Positions 45,551-56,589 of a stretch of DNA of 64,000 nt are shown in pieces (within the stretch, counting starts at the first letter, position 1; every line of letters starts with the position of its first letter). The stretch comes from Clytia hemisphaerica. Its lineage: Eukaryota; Cnidaria; Hydrozoa; Leptothecata; Clytiidae. The notes under the pieces were generated by a model. The model was not told where the DNA came from, did no database searches, and saw only the letters and a program-made list of their open reading frames with translations. A program made the translations under genes and the position numbers. The stretch spans positions 2,043,926-2,107,925 of the forward strand of contig CACVBU010000732.1 in assembly GCA_902728285.1 (NCBI GenBank), written 5' to 3'.

Positions 45551-45870
45551 AAAAGTAATGAGAGAAAGGGTGAACTGGTAAGAAAGAAAAAGGAAAGAAA
45601 GAAACAAGAAGAAAATTAATTCCCGTTGTTATTATCGAAACGAAAGGGTCAGTCATGCCGAAATTCTTTTCCACACGTCAGTAATCTAGTTTCTATAAAT
45701 ATGAAAACTAGATTGTAAGGAAAATTCTAATAAATAGTAGCTGTTTTCTTAGACGACTACGTTTAAGTATTAGTTTCTGTTTTTTATTTGACGTCAAATA
45801 GTCAAGACGTGTTCTACATCGCTTTCAAAAAAATGGTGGAAACTCAAAGAAGCATCGAAATTCGCTAAAT

Positions 45871-46137
45871 ATGAACAAAAATCGCGACAAAAACACCCAA
45901 GACCCACAAATTGAAACAACAAACACAACTGCAACATGCACCCTTGTTAGGTGTATTGATGATAAAGATCAAAATCGACTCAAATGCCGTAGCTGCCAAC
46001 GTATGGTACATTACGAGTGCACACAATTGCCACTTGAGCAACTGCAAATATTCGCTAACACGTATAATAATCAATATGTATGTCACAATTGTGAGCGAAT
46101 AACGAGATCCTTAACCCTATTCAACCTTGGCTTTTAG
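45871..46137 (+). pseudogene. PHD-like zinc finger, LINE ORF1 fragment
   Basis: From an ATG at 45871 the frame encodes a Cys/His array: RCIDDKDQNRLKCRSCQRMV, HYECTQLPLEQLQIF, YVCHNCERI. The C-x2-C ... H-Y-x-C-T-LP-QL ... C-x2-C layout is one I associate with the N-terminus of ORF1 in CR1/L2-type LINEs of marine invertebrates. It is cut at 46111, where TTAACCC starts unrelated sequence. The last nine residues are read from that. Confidence 0.6.
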
Positions 46138-46690
46138 GGGCGGTCCAAACCTAGGGGGGGGGGCTTTTCCTGTACCACCCCTTAACGTTTGATCTAGTGG
46201 GTCTTTTTGGATGAAATTTGGCACATAAGATCATTGTCACTCCAGGAAACTTTTGACAACAAATTTTTTTTGATGACAATCATGCCCAAAGTGAGCAAAA
46301 ACCGAAAATATAAATGGCTATTGTATTCTAACAAAGGCTTTAACAAAAATTTGCCTGAGTTTAAAAGGCTTATTTTATCCTAAATATTCAATAAATTACG
46401 GTTTAATCGATATATTTGACATAAATTATAAATTTGTATTGGAAAAGTGTCAATTTTTATGACACCCTACTGTCAGAAATATCATCATGCTCAAGGTGTG
46501 AAATTTTTTAGTAGTCAAATTTTTATTTATTTTGAAGCTAAATAAAAGTTAGGAATTTACAGAAAATTTCATGGCAAAAGCTCTATTATTTCAGGAGCTA
46601 AGATGAGCGACTTAGAAGGGTATGCACTTCATATAGTACAATATATAGTGTCTTTTTATCTCTTTTATCTCAATAATGATATGACTCTTT
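46111..46690. mobile_element. Left end of another TTAA-CCC element
   Basis: TTAACCCTATTCAACC at 46111 matches the end of the MITE at 26349 (TTAACCCTATT). It is likewise followed by a G-run and TTTTCC (GGGGGGGGGCTTTTCC). No GGGTTAA right end is seen before the minisatellite at about 46690, so the element looks truncated. Non-coding. Confidence 0.45.
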
Positions 46691-48560
46691 ATTCCCCTGT
46701 TCCTCTGTCACCTTGTGTTCCTCTTGTCTTCTAACACCAACAAGAGACTTTGTTCCCCTGTTCCTCTGTCACCTTGTGTTCCTCTTGTCTTCTAACACCA
46801 ACAAGAGACTTTGTTCCCCTGTTCCTCCGTCACCTTGTGTTCCTCTTCTTCTCTAACACCAACAAGAGACTTTGTTCCCCTGTTCCTCTGTCACCTTGTG
46901 TTCCTCTTGTCTTCTAACACCAACAAGAGACTTTGTTCCCCTGTTCCTCTGTCACCTTGTGTTCCTCTTGTCTTCTAACACCAACAAGAGACTTTGTTCC
47001 CCTGTTCCTCCGTCACCTTGTGTTCCTCTTCTTCTCTAACACCAACAAGAGACTTTGTTCCCCTGTTCCTCTGTCACCTTGTGTTCCTCTTGTCTTCTAA
47101 CACCAACAAGAGACTTTGTTTCCCTGTTCCTCTGTCACCTTGTGTTCCTCTTTTTCTATAACACCAACAAGAGACTTTGTTCCCCTGTTCCTCCGTCACC
47201 TTGTGTTCCTCTTCTTCTCTAACACCAACAAGAGACTTTGTTCCCCTGTTCCTCCGTCACCTTGTGTTCCTCTTCTTCTCTAACACCAACAAGAGACTTT
47301 GTTCCCCTGTTCCTCTGTCACCTTGTGTTCTCTTGTCTTCTAACACCAACAAGAGACTTTGTTCCCCTGTTCCTCTGTCACCTTGTGTTCCTCTTATTCT
47401 ATAACACCAACAAGAGACTTTGTTCCCCTGTTCCTCCGTCACCTTGTGTTCCTCTTCTTCTCTAACACCAACAAGAGACTTTGTTCCCCTGTTCCTCCGT
47501 CACCTTGTGTTCCTCTTCTTCTCTAACACCAACAAGAGACTTTGTTCCCTGTTCCTCTGTCACCTTGTGTTCCTCTTGTCTTCTAACACCAACAAGAGAC
47601 TTTGTTCCCCTGTTCCTCCGTCACCTTGTGTTCCTCTTGTCTCTAACACCAACAAGAGACTTTGTTCCCCTGTTCCTCTGTCACCTTGTGTTCCTCTTGT
47701 CTTCTAACACCAACAAGAGACTTTGTTCCCCTGTTCCTCTGTCACCTTGTGTTCCTCTTCTCTCTAACACCAACAAGAGACTTTGTTCCCCTGTTCCTCT
47801 GTCACCTTGTGTTCCTCTTGTCTTCTAACACCAACAAGAGACGTTGTTCCCCTGTTCCTCTGTCACCTTGTGTTCCTCTTGTCTTCTAACACCAACAAGA
47901 GACTTTGTTTCCCTGTTCCTCTGTCACCTTGTGTTCCTCTTATTCTCTAACACCAACAAGAGACTTTGTTTCCCTGTTCCTCTGTCACCTTGTGTTCCTC
48001 TTATTCTATAACACCAACAAGAGACTTTGTTCCCCTGTTCCTCCGTCACCTTGTGTTCCTCTTCTTCTCTAACACCAACAAGAGACTTTGTTTCCCTGTT
48101 CCTCTGTCACCTTGTGTTCCTCTTATTCTTTAACGCCAACAAGAGACTTTGTTCCCCTGTTCCTCTGTCACCTTTGTGTTCCTCTTATTCTCTAACGCCA
48201 ACAAGAGACTTTGTTCCCCTGTTCCTCCGTCACCTTGTGTTCCTCTTCTTCTCTAACACCAACAAGAGACTTTGTTTCCCTGTTCCTCTGTCACCTTGTG
48301 TTCCTCTTCTTCTCTAATGCCAACAAGAGACTTTGTTCCCCTGTTCCTCTGTCACCTTGTGTTCCTCTTATTCTCTAACACCAACAAGAGACTTTGTTCC
48401 CCTGTTCCTCCGTCACCTTGTGTTCCTTATATTCTCTAACGCCAAAAAGAGACTTTGTTCCCCTGTTCCTCCGTCACCTTGTGTTTTCTTATATTCTCTA
48501 ACGCCAAAAAGAGACTTTGTTCCCCTGTTCCTCCGTCACCTTGTGTTCCTCTTGTTTCTC
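46690..48560. repeat. 61-bp minisatellite, about 31 units
   Basis: The unit is TTTGTTCCCCTGTTCCTCTG, TCACCTTGTGTTCCTCTTGT, CTTCTAACACCAACAAGAGAC. Variants in the CTTGTCTTCT / CTTCTTCTCT / TTATTCTCT segment and in CTCTG / CTCCG let units be told apart. The first six units follow an A-A-B, A-A-B order, a short higher-order repeat. Because 61 is not a multiple of 3, all three frames are read in turn. That produces the many long cysteine- and proline-rich frames on this strand, none of which is a gene. Confidence 0.95.
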
Positions 48561-49640
48561 CGTCTCCTTGTTAACCTCGTGTCTCTGTTTGCCCGCTAAA
48601 CGGAAATCGTCGGGCCACACGCACTGAATATTTTCTTTAGCTTTAGAGGGTATAAGATGCATGAATCGAGTGACCACGATTCGAAGGATTTTTTTCCGGT
48701 GGCATGGGATAGGAAGCCCAAAATGGCGGGAGTTCTTGATGTATGGAGACCTGGTTGTGGAAGATATATCCTGTTTTATCAGCATCAATACTGGGACAGC
48801 TCTAAAGGAATCAATTCTAAAAAAACAGGCTGGTGCTCTTTAAAGGCAAGAACGCAATAGTTTTTTGTTTGAAGTATTTTTTTCTCTTGTAAAAGGCAGA
48901 TGTGTGATGACCAAAAAATGGAAAACTATGCAATTTTGGAGGATTAATTTAAACCATCATAACATTGTTCCCAAACATGTTTGTTCTAAAAACGTTTACT
49001 TTAATGTCTGAAAGTGTTGCAATCAAATTTTTCATCAGTCCCTTTTGGGCTTGTGGTTGCAAATATGGGAAAAATCAATGATGCTAGAAAATATTTTTGA
49101 AATCTTGGATTTCCGCCTCATAACAGATTTTTTAATGAAAAAACCCCAGATTTTTCTATACCTGACAATGGGCTATTCCATTTTTAAACTGTACAGGGGT
49201 ATTGATAGCTAAGACAAATCAGCCACTTTTTTTACTTTTGATATAGTGGCTGAGTTGCAGCGAGGATGCCAAAATGGCATCCTCGGCTAAAATTTACCTT
49301 CGTCGCTGGACTTTTTTACTATATTTCTTGGCCAAGAAAAATGAAGAAGTTTTGATTTAGTAAATACGAACAAGGAAAAGTAAACAAGAAGTTTGCGAAA
49401 TTTGATTGGTTCTTTTTATCAACTGCCTAAATTCAAACTTACTGGTGCAACCATGCTACTTTTTCATCAGAATCATAAAAAAAGAAGTAAGAGGTCTCCA
49501 TGCTAGGGTATTGACAAACCTGTTTCAAGCTCCCCTCTAAAAATTTCCTCAAACAACCTTTTTTCTCCATGTCAATATAGTATGGTTTTCGGGAGGGTTT
49601 TCTTGTGTCTCTTAGCTGTTATCCATAATGCATGACATTT
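48561..49640. other. No gene seen; small palindrome at 49261
   Basis: CGAGGATGCCA-AAA-TGGCATCCTCG at 49261-49285 is a perfect 11-bp hairpin. Overlapping short frames at 48657-48860 have no recognisable content. Confidence 0.4.
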
Positions 49641-50446
49641 TCACAGGGTTTGATGCTAATCCTCCTTTGGACACGGGAGTATTCCTAGATATTTCAAAGG
49701 TATTCGATAGAGTTTGACATGAATGAGGGTTTGATCTAAAACTCAAATCTTACAGGGGATCTGGCCAGTCTGGAATTTGTGCACAGTACGCTGATTATAT
49801 TCGGAGTGAGAATGCCCTCAGATTAGCGTAATCTGTCTTTACCCTCAAAACATCTTCGGCGTGGCTTTTGCACAGATTCCATACTGGGGATCTGGCCCCT
49901 TGCTTTCCCTTTTGAGCATTCTGCCAGAGGTGTCAGAGGGTTGTTTTGAATGGTAAAACTTCCGAGTGGAAACAAATTAAGGCAGGAGTTCCTCAATGCT
50001 CAATTCTTGGTCCTCTGTTCTTTCTTCTTTCTAATAGAGTTCACGACCCTGGACACCGCCGTTCTTTGTACGGTGTTGTCTGGTGGGCGGTTTTGGAGTG
50101 TATTATACGGTGGAATTTTAGGTTAGAATGCCAAAACACCGTAGATTTTCCCATATCGTACATTAAAAACACCATGTACCGTACAAAGTATGGCAGTGTT
50201 GTTAGAGTTCACATGCATGTACCAATAAAATCCCTGCTTACATTATACAAATCTTACATCAGACCGTATTTAGACTATGGGGATGTCATATATGACCATC
50301 CTGGTAATTCTACTATTGTGTGTAAACTAGAGTCTATTCAATATAATGCATGTCTGCCTTGCTATAACAGGCTTTTTTCTCAAGAAAAACTCTATTCTGA
50401 ACTTGGTTTTGAGAGTCTTGCTAATCATCGCTTTAGTAGAGAATGA
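49641..50446 (+). pseudogene. LINE reverse transcriptase relic
   Basis: Starts with a palm motif (VFLDISKVFDRV, about 49689) followed by stops and frame changes. Then come KQIKAGVPQCSILGPLFFLL (the SGVPQGSILGPLLFL motif) and, after a small insertion, YIKNTMYRTK and SLLTLYKSYIRPYLDYGDVI, then CYNRLFSQEKLYSELGFESL. It is a Jockey/CR1-type LINE, different from the one at 31 kb. The catalytic FADD is replaced by the inserted MITE. Clearly dead. Confidence 0.75.
50051..50200. mobile_element. 150-bp MITE inside the LINE relic
   Basis: Ends GGACACCGCCGTTCTTTGTA and TACAAAGTATGGCAGTGTT are imperfect inverted repeats. The element interrupts the reverse transcriptase reading between GPLFFLL and the SYIRPYLDYG block. 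A related end, in the same sense (GACACCGCCATACATTGTAA), occurs at 58062-58105. Confidence 0.5.
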
Positions 50447-50510
50447 TCTTCTACAAAATCTTAAATAACTTTGATTTATTAATGTTAATAACTCAATTTT
50501 TATTTCTCAG

Positions 50511-51833
50511 GAATATGCAAAAAAATGGTTATATTAGGTCATGAATATCAACAGACAATCAATAAACTAATGAAAAGTGTCAAATCTGACCCAAAGAACC
50601 CAAGATATTTTGAAGAATTTTTATTCAACAAATATGAATGTGGAACTCCTTTGCATATTTTTATCTGGAACCCTTTGGAAGCTTTCACGAACACTACCGT
50701 TAAATGTTTGAAACATGATTGTGAATTTTATGGTGCTGATTGGACATGCAATGTAACAACACCTAATTCTAGGCTGAATCCACGATTGGTGTTTTGTTTA
50801 TTCTACAACGTTATTCTTATTCAAAGGTATTATAAATGCTCAAACAAGGAACATCCCTGCTTGATGGCTTCAGGGTCAAGAGATTTTATGGACCTACTTG
50901 ATAGAAATGTATCAACTAGTTTTCCTTACAAGCTATACCATCGATCTGCTTACTCCTTTAAGTTGATCAATTTTTTGTTTGAAATGTTGGTAAGTGGTAA
51001 CAACTTCAGCCAAATAGCCCAATCAATTGCAAACATCAAAGCAGTGCAATTTGGGTCATTAAAAGGTTTGACAAATCCTTTGATGAGCTTTCCATCTCCA
51101 TCAAAGCTAGAAACTATGTTCCTTGATATATTTCAGTCCAAAAAACACTCCTACATGCTTGCTTTGGAAAAAGTAGTACCAGAACATGTCATTTCAGTGG
51201 ATCATACATTTAAGGTTGGAAAGAATGTTGGGGGTTTCAGGTCAACAGATGGAAAGTTCGTTAGAGCCGAAAAAAAACTGTTCATTGTATTGGACGAAAC
51301 ATTAAGAATTGCTTCGTGGAAAATGACTTCGTCCACGACACATGAAGAAGTAAGGGGTATTTTGGAAAATTTGAACGAAAGGTGTAAAGAAATATTTATG
51401 ATATTAACAGATAATTGTTGTAAAGATAGACAATTTTATGTTGAAATATTTGGTGACGTACTGGTGAGATTGGATTTATTTCATGGTGTTCAAAGGGTTG
51501 TGAACACGATCCCTGTGAATCATTTTTGTACTGAAACAAGAAATTTTTTAAACGACTTTGGACTTGTTTTTCGAGCGGCTGGAGACTTAGAACAATCCCG
51601 TGGAAAACCTACTCCCCAGAAAGATGAAATACTGAGTAACATTGACAATTTCATATTACTGAATTCAGAATTTATTTCAAATCTTCCTCAATCCAAGAAA
51701 GACGATTTTAATAAGGCAATTGAATCAATCAAAAAACATGTCAATAAAGAATGTTTATCAGATATTGGTGTTGGTCATGGTACCGAGGGTAATGAAGGAT
51801 TGCATCGACTCTTGAATCGAAGCTGTTTGAGAG
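50511..51833 (+). CDS. Transposase-like/CXC gene, exon 1 seen
   Basis: After acceptor TTTTATTTCTCAG an open frame of 441 codons runs to donor AGAG/GTTTGT. N-terminal Cys/His pairs (CLKHDCEFYGADWTC, CSNKEHPC) suggest a zinc-binding domain. A likely RNase H-like DDE core follows: VISVDHTFKVGKNVG (first Asp), FMILTDNCCKDRQFY (second Asp), VRLDLFHGVQRVVN, and GVGHGTEGNEGLHRLLNRSC (candidate Glu). I remember this arrangement from multi-copy, uncharacterised cnidarian proteins. Upstream exons are not visible; a LINE relic occupies the preceding 800 bases. ATG at 50525 could start translation, but the frame is open back to the acceptor. Confidence 0.7.
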
Positions 51834-52303
51834 GTTTGTACTCTTACCTCACACACATGGGAACCATGGTGTCCTCAGGGTCTCAACTCCCCAATAAAAG
51901 TTTTTTATGCTTAAGTTTTATTTTGTTTTTTATCACCAAGGGCACCACGATTAAGATATCATTTGTAGGGTTCCTGCATGGTTCTTCCCTAAAAGAAGGC
52001 AAGACAAATTTAATTTTTTATCTCAAACTTTTTGGGGAGTTGGAAAGCTCTTATTTTCTCAGCTACAAAAAATAGCAGAAGTTTTTTCCTTAAATCTCAA
52101 GTGGTCAGGAGTTATGGCCAAAAGACTGGGTACCGGTAAAACAACCTTTTCGAAACGTATATATACGTAGTCTGCGTGGAAAAGGTTAAACCATATTAAC
52201 AAAATCTTTTGAGCGCCAAAATTAATATGCGCAATCCAAAAATTTCTACAAATAAGGTAGTACTGCCAAAAATGTAATAAAAATTAATGATTTCGAATTT
52301 CAG

Positions 52304-52883
52304 GTGCAACTGTTATAAGTCCAGAACTGATGGAATCAATATTATTTGTTCTGTTCTACTATCATAACAGCAAGATCGATGGGAAGCCGCATACATGTAA
52401 TGTTTCAATTATCCCTGTATTTCCTCCTGAACATATTGATTTTGACAAAAAGGATCCAGTATGTCAGATTGAAGATTCTATGCTGAACTCTGTGAAACAG
52501 ATAAACAAACCATCACAACTGAATCAAAAGAATGAACAAGAGAAAGTAGTTATCGAAAAAGCACTTGATCAAATTAAAGTTATTGTGAAAACACTGGTTG
52601 CGGTCGAGCAAATGATAAAGCTAAGACATGTCAATCCAGAGTTCTTATTCAGAAGAGCAAATGCATCCTCATCACTTTGCACTGTCGGCCAACACACACA
52701 ATTAGAATTCAACCTCAGTGCATTTGGTCTCCAACAAGATCCAATGGAGGGGCTCAACTTTATAAAGATGATCATTGTTCACTTGTATCAAAGTGTGAGT
52801 TTTGAAACTGATTGCCCTTTGGTTCAATACTTCAAAAGCATTGGTTTGACTGGCTTGGTTGATGAAGACTCATCGTGTATAAG
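52304..52883 (+). CDS. Transposase-like/CXC gene, exon 2
   Basis: Acceptor TTTCGAATTTCAG; joins exon 1 in phase to give LLNRSCLR-GATVISPELMES, then ILFVLFYYHNSK. The rest is acidic and lysine-rich (EDSMLNSVKQINKPSQLNQK) with RHVNPEFLFRRANASSSL and FGLQQDPMEGLNFI. Ends at GTAAGA in phase 2. The 470-base intron before it contains open sequence that continues the exon 1 frame for 80 codons, which I read as chance. Confidence 0.7.
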
Positions 52884-52971
52884 GTAAGATTTCAAAAAGT
52901 ATTAAATAAAGGAATTTCAGATGTACCCAGTTAATTTTTTTTTCAATGAAAATCTTTTTCAAAACTTGTTT

Positions 52972-53034
52972 ATCAAAAAGTCAAGTTTACAGCATAAGGA
53001 TCAGATCCTTATGCTGTAAACTTGACTTTTTGAT
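52972..53034. repeat. Perfect 63-bp palindrome in intron
   Basis: Two 31-base arms (ATCAAAAAGTCAAGTTTACA ... AAGGATC and its exact complement) surround a single A at 53003. A further 8-base inverted pair, CAAAACTT and AAGTTTTG, lies outside. No mismatches. Confidence 0.9.
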
Positions 53035-53081
53035 GATTAAAGTTTTGAAGGAAGAAGTATTATGAGATTTCAGTAACAGTC

Positions 53082-53160
53082 CCCAGGGCTCAAACCTGTA
53101 CCTTGACTCACCCTTGTATTTTTAAGGTGCGCATTAAACCAACTGAGCTAACCACCACAA
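53082..53160 (-). other. tRNA-like sequence (SINE or pseudogene)
   Basis: On the minus strand TGGTTAGCTCAGTTGGTTTA is a good A-box region and GGTTTGAGCCC a weak B-box. The acceptor ends do not pair, so it is not a working tRNA. It lies in the intron between exons 2 and 3 of the CXC gene. Confidence 0.5.
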
Positions 53161-53591
53161 AATAAGCATAACTGTTATAAGCATATTCAGGTTGAATTTG
53201 ATAAAATAATTAAGTAAATACTAAGCATATCTCCAGTGCAAACTTACAAGACCTGTTTGAAAAGAGAACTGTTTCCTGTCATTAACAAGACATACCCAAG
53301 AAATGATTGGATGTTTACTATTCAGGATGGACATATCAGCAACATCGTTGAAAGTAGAAACATTGAAACATTATATTTAATTTCAATTTTAACCATGAAA
53401 TATTGACGTCAATTCTATAAACAAGTAATTTTTCACTCATCTTAGGGAAAAGACCATATTTCTGAAACTACATTTGCAAACTTAATAAAACTTTCAGGAA
53501 AATTTTGAAATGTGATAGTGATTATACCTGTAACTTTTCAAGTATATAGCATAAGTAGAAAAATTTACTATCTACTATCTATATGTTTCAG

Positions 53592-53856
53592 TTCAAATAC
53601 ATGCTTGAATTTGGATGTGGCAGACCACAATGAAATGAATGAAGACAAGCAATTTCAAATCCTCAACTTGTGCAGTAACTTACTCAAAATACCTATCATT
53701 GTTATTCAACCGTTTTATCGACTATCTGTATTTACCATTCTCCCTGAACATCAATTAACAGACAAACCAATCATTTTGTCTTATGATTCAGAGAACAGAC
53801 GCATTATGGGAACAAAACCACTTAAAAAGATTTGACTTCGGAATCGGAACTTCACG
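53592..53856 (+). pseudogene. Transposase-like/CXC gene, exon 3, one-base break
   Basis: Acceptor CTATATGTTTCAG joins exon 2 in phase (Ser). The peptide reads NTCLNLDVADHNEMNEDKQF, then LCSNLLKIPIIVIQPFYRLS, VFTILPEHQLTDKPIILSYD and GTKPLKK. This strand-like layout recalls the end of an OTU-type peptidase domain, though the usual catalytic His is not evident. A TGA stops it at 53833-53835, 21 bases before a strong donor (CACG/GTAAGT). One extra A in the run at about 53824-53829 would remove the stop and also give the phase exon 4 requires. So either a one-base deletion or a homopolymer sequencing error breaks an otherwise open gene. Confidence 0.6.
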
Positions 53857-54308
53857 GTAAGTTTACTTTGTTGATACATTTTCGTATTAAAATTGTGCTC
53901 ACTTATATTTTTTGGTCTTCAATAACCATTTGATTGAAATAGCCAGTCAAAAAGTTTGTATCAACTAAAAGGTTTTTTAGGGTTTTCTCGAAATTGGTTC
54001 ATTTGTTTTTTTTGGATTTTTTGCACAAATATGGTTATCTGGATACCCTAACTAACATATGATGGAACCTGATTCTTTTGGGGAAAAAATTTTCACTGCC
54101 GATTATAGCCAAAAATGGCCCGAAAAATTGGATTATGTCAATAGATTCTGAAAATATCCTCGAGATTTCATAATGAGTTGAACTACTTGTTCTTAGGTTT
54201 GTTTAAGATTATTTTGAATTCTTACATGCCTGCTGTGGTTATCTTAGCATATGATTTTCATCATGCATGTTGATTCAAAGTTGCTTATTTTATTTATCAA
54301 TTTTTTAG

Positions 54309-54910
54309 TTCCTTGTCACTGTAAAAAAGGCTGCACAGAGAGTACAAGCAAGAGGAAATGCCCTTGTGTATGCAGTGGCAAAGAGTGCAGCATGCAATGC
54401 AAATGTCGAAATTGTCGAAATAACAAGAAAGTAGTGCTGGATCCCTCAGGGTGCAAATGTGTTTCTGGATGTGTCAATGTTGAAGGAAAGCGGAAATCAA
54501 AATGTAAATGTTTGAAATTAGGGCTAAGTTGCATCAATTGCTCGTGCTTGAACTGTCTTAACCCAGCTGGTCAAAACAACAAAAGAAAGGATTCTTCGTG
54601 TGAATCTAAAAGTAGAGCCACGAACTCTCACACAACTTACAAAAAGAAAAGAACGGAAGATTACGTTTCTTCTACACAGAATTCTGTGACTCTTGGTCAA
54701 GGACCCTGGTCATTAAATGAGACGGTGTGTTTGTATGTCAGTTCTGAATTAACGCTTCGAATTCATGGTTGTTATGAAGTTGAAGAAATACATAAAACTT
54801 ATAACTTTTTCTCAGGAGAAAAATTATCTACAGAAGACCTTATGCTGAAAGCTAAAACGATAAACCAAATCAAGGGTAAACTCAAAGTAATGGGATACCT
54901 CCTTGGCTGA
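54309..54910 (+). CDS. CXC (tesmin/TSO1-like) domain exon, C-terminus
   Basis: After acceptor CAATTTTTTAG the frame encodes a cysteine array: VPCHCKKGCTESTSKRKCPC, VCSGKECSMQCKCRNCRNNK, then a second set SGCKCVSGCVNVEGKRKSKC and KCLKLGLSCINCSCLNCLNP. Two CXC motifs with the R/K-rich KRKSKCKC linker are characteristic of tesmin/TSO1 (CRC) DNA-binding proteins. A basic tail follows (YKKKRTED), then about 80 residues without a known domain, and TGA at 54908-54910. In cnidarians I recall CXC motifs as the last part of this transposase-like protein type, which fits the placement. The role could be DNA binding by a transposase or a domesticated derivative. Confidence 0.75.
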
Positions 54911-55564
54911 AGAAAGAACAGATGGTGTAACTTGCAGATATTCCTTTACTTACATTCGGCTTCAAATCTATGATTAATATCCCTCATATCGTTTTGAAAC
55001 TCTGGTTGAGTCCAGTAGAATTTCATCAAAAATACGGTCAACCTAGAAATAATTAAATTTGTCCTAGCCCATGCTAGTTTTGTTTTAGAAGCACTGAGAT
55101 GTACCAACGACAGGTACCCTGTGTCGTTTACTACTCGAGGTGTTTAAGTGCCTGATGTATCAGGTTTTGGATTCATAGTGTTTATGTTTTTATCTGTGCT
55201 CTTGTAGTAGCTTCACTTTTAGGCAGCCTCTCTTTCACTCAGTCTCACTCTCATGAGTATTTAAAGAGCACATGGTACCTGTTCAGCCTCTTTTTTCAGT
55301 CCTTCACAGCTATTCCTGGGATATTTTTGCTCTCCACCCTCCCCATCAACTCATGGTACTAGTATTAACTATAGGGAATTTTCTATACGTTTGACTATTA
55401 TTTACACATTTTATTGCGCTATATGTTATTATTATTTCCTAGTATTATATTTTAATTGCTTTTGTTTGATTAACACTAACACATTTAGTTGTATATGCCT
55501 CTTTTAGTAGAGGCTGTTATGTCTTTCACAAATCATTGGCTATTTGTATTTAATTCTATCAACA
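54911..55564. other. No gene seen; 3' flank of the CXC gene
   Basis: AT-rich with no accepted frame. CAGTCTCACTCTCATGAG at about 55240 and similar CT-rich phrases are unremarkable. Confidence 0.4.
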
Positions 55565-55745
55565 GAGAAAAGTATATATTTATCACACCTCAAAATTATT
55601 TTGGGTTTTTAACGACGTAGAAAAGTATATATTTATCACACCTCAAAATTATTTTTGGTTTTTAACGACGTAGAAAAGTATATATTTATCATACTGCAAA
55701 ATTATTTTAGGTTTTTAACGACATAGAAAAGTATATATTTATCAC
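55565..55745. repeat. 53-bp tandem repeat, 3.4 copies
   Basis: Units start AGAAAAGTATATATTTATCA at 55565, 55619, 55672 and 55725 and carry TTTTTAACGACGT. It abuts the TIR element that follows. Confidence 0.85.
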
Positions 55746-55753
55746 ATCACTTA

Positions 55754-56587
55754 TACCGGGTGCGCCACAAAAAAGTTTCTCTCTTTGAAACCAAATTTCT
55801 AGAAATCTAAAAATTTTAAAAGAACCATTCCTAATTCATTGGAAAGAAGAAAGATAGACTTAAATTTTGATGGGTCATTTATTAAATTCGATTAATTAGA
55901 TCAAAAGTTATGCTCAATTGAATAAAAATGTTACTTTCAGAAAGTGCTCGAAAACGTTAAAAATCGACCTATCAAATTTTTATTTTAAATTTGGCAATCG
56001 CAATAGCCTTTACATGATTAAGAGCATTTTTCATTAACTAAACAGATAAATTTTGAAACTGAAGGGTCGAAAGGGTTTAAAATCCTCATCAAAATTAATT
56101 TAATTTAGTTTTACCGAAATTTTCCTGAGATTTTTGGTTCTAGACTGGATAAAGTCTATGTAAGGCTGGATCTACCTCGAAACCCATATTTGATGTATTT
56201 TTATGAATTCTACTAGATTTTTTGGCCTTTTTCGACGAATTTTCTTCCTTTCATTGAAATTCAACCTTTCTTTAAATAACAAAAGGTCATTTAGACAGCT
56301 AATTATCATTTATAATGACTGAACCGAAAATACTTATATATCATGTAATTATGCTTCTGTTTAATTTGATAGGTCGATTTTTAAAGTTTTTGAGCACTTT
56401 CCGAAAGTAACTTTTTTATTCAATTAAGCATAACTTTCGATCCAATGAATCGAATTCAATAAATGACCCATCAAAATTTAAGTTTATCTTTCTTCTTTCC
56501 AATAAAATAGGAATGGTTCTTTTAAAATTTTTAGTTTTCGAAAAAATTACTTTTAAAGAGAGAAACTTTTTTGTGGCGCACCCGGTA
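55754..56587. mobile_element. 834-bp TA-flanked TIR element
   Basis: Ends are TACCGGGTGCGCCACAAAAA and TTTTTTGTGGCGCACCCGGTA; arms of roughly 230-260 bp are imperfect inverted repeats. TA is duplicated at 55752-55753 and 56588-56589, as for Tc1/mariner-type elements. No transposase is present. The interior repeats CGACCTATCAAATT in both senses. Confidence 0.75.
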
Positions 56588-56589
56588 TA

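Larger units (their letters stand above)
44855..45703. mobile_element. 849-bp fold-back with tRNA-like modules
   Basis: Ends are CATATTTATAGAAACTAGAT and its complement, then GACGTGTGGAAAAGAATTTC and GGCATGACTGA on both sides: arms of about 240 bp. Each arm contains a tRNA-like segment (see next entries). The right arm has the fuller version; the left has lost about 27 bases in the middle. The centre (about 45090-45455) is non-repeated. No target duplication is clear. Probably a palindrome formed by two opposed SINE-like copies, or a MITE that captured one. Confidence 0.65.

Noticed and set aside
46690-48599. Long Cys/Pro-rich frames in the 61-bp repeat
   Set aside because: Three phases of the same tandem repeat; no start context, splice signals or conserved frame.
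51834-52075. Read-through of the CXC gene exon 1 into the following sequence
   Set aside because: The frame loses family character right at AGAG/GTTTGT, and exon 2 continues it exactly in phase.
53082-53160. Functional tRNA gene
   Set aside because: A-box good, B-box weak, acceptor stem not complementary.
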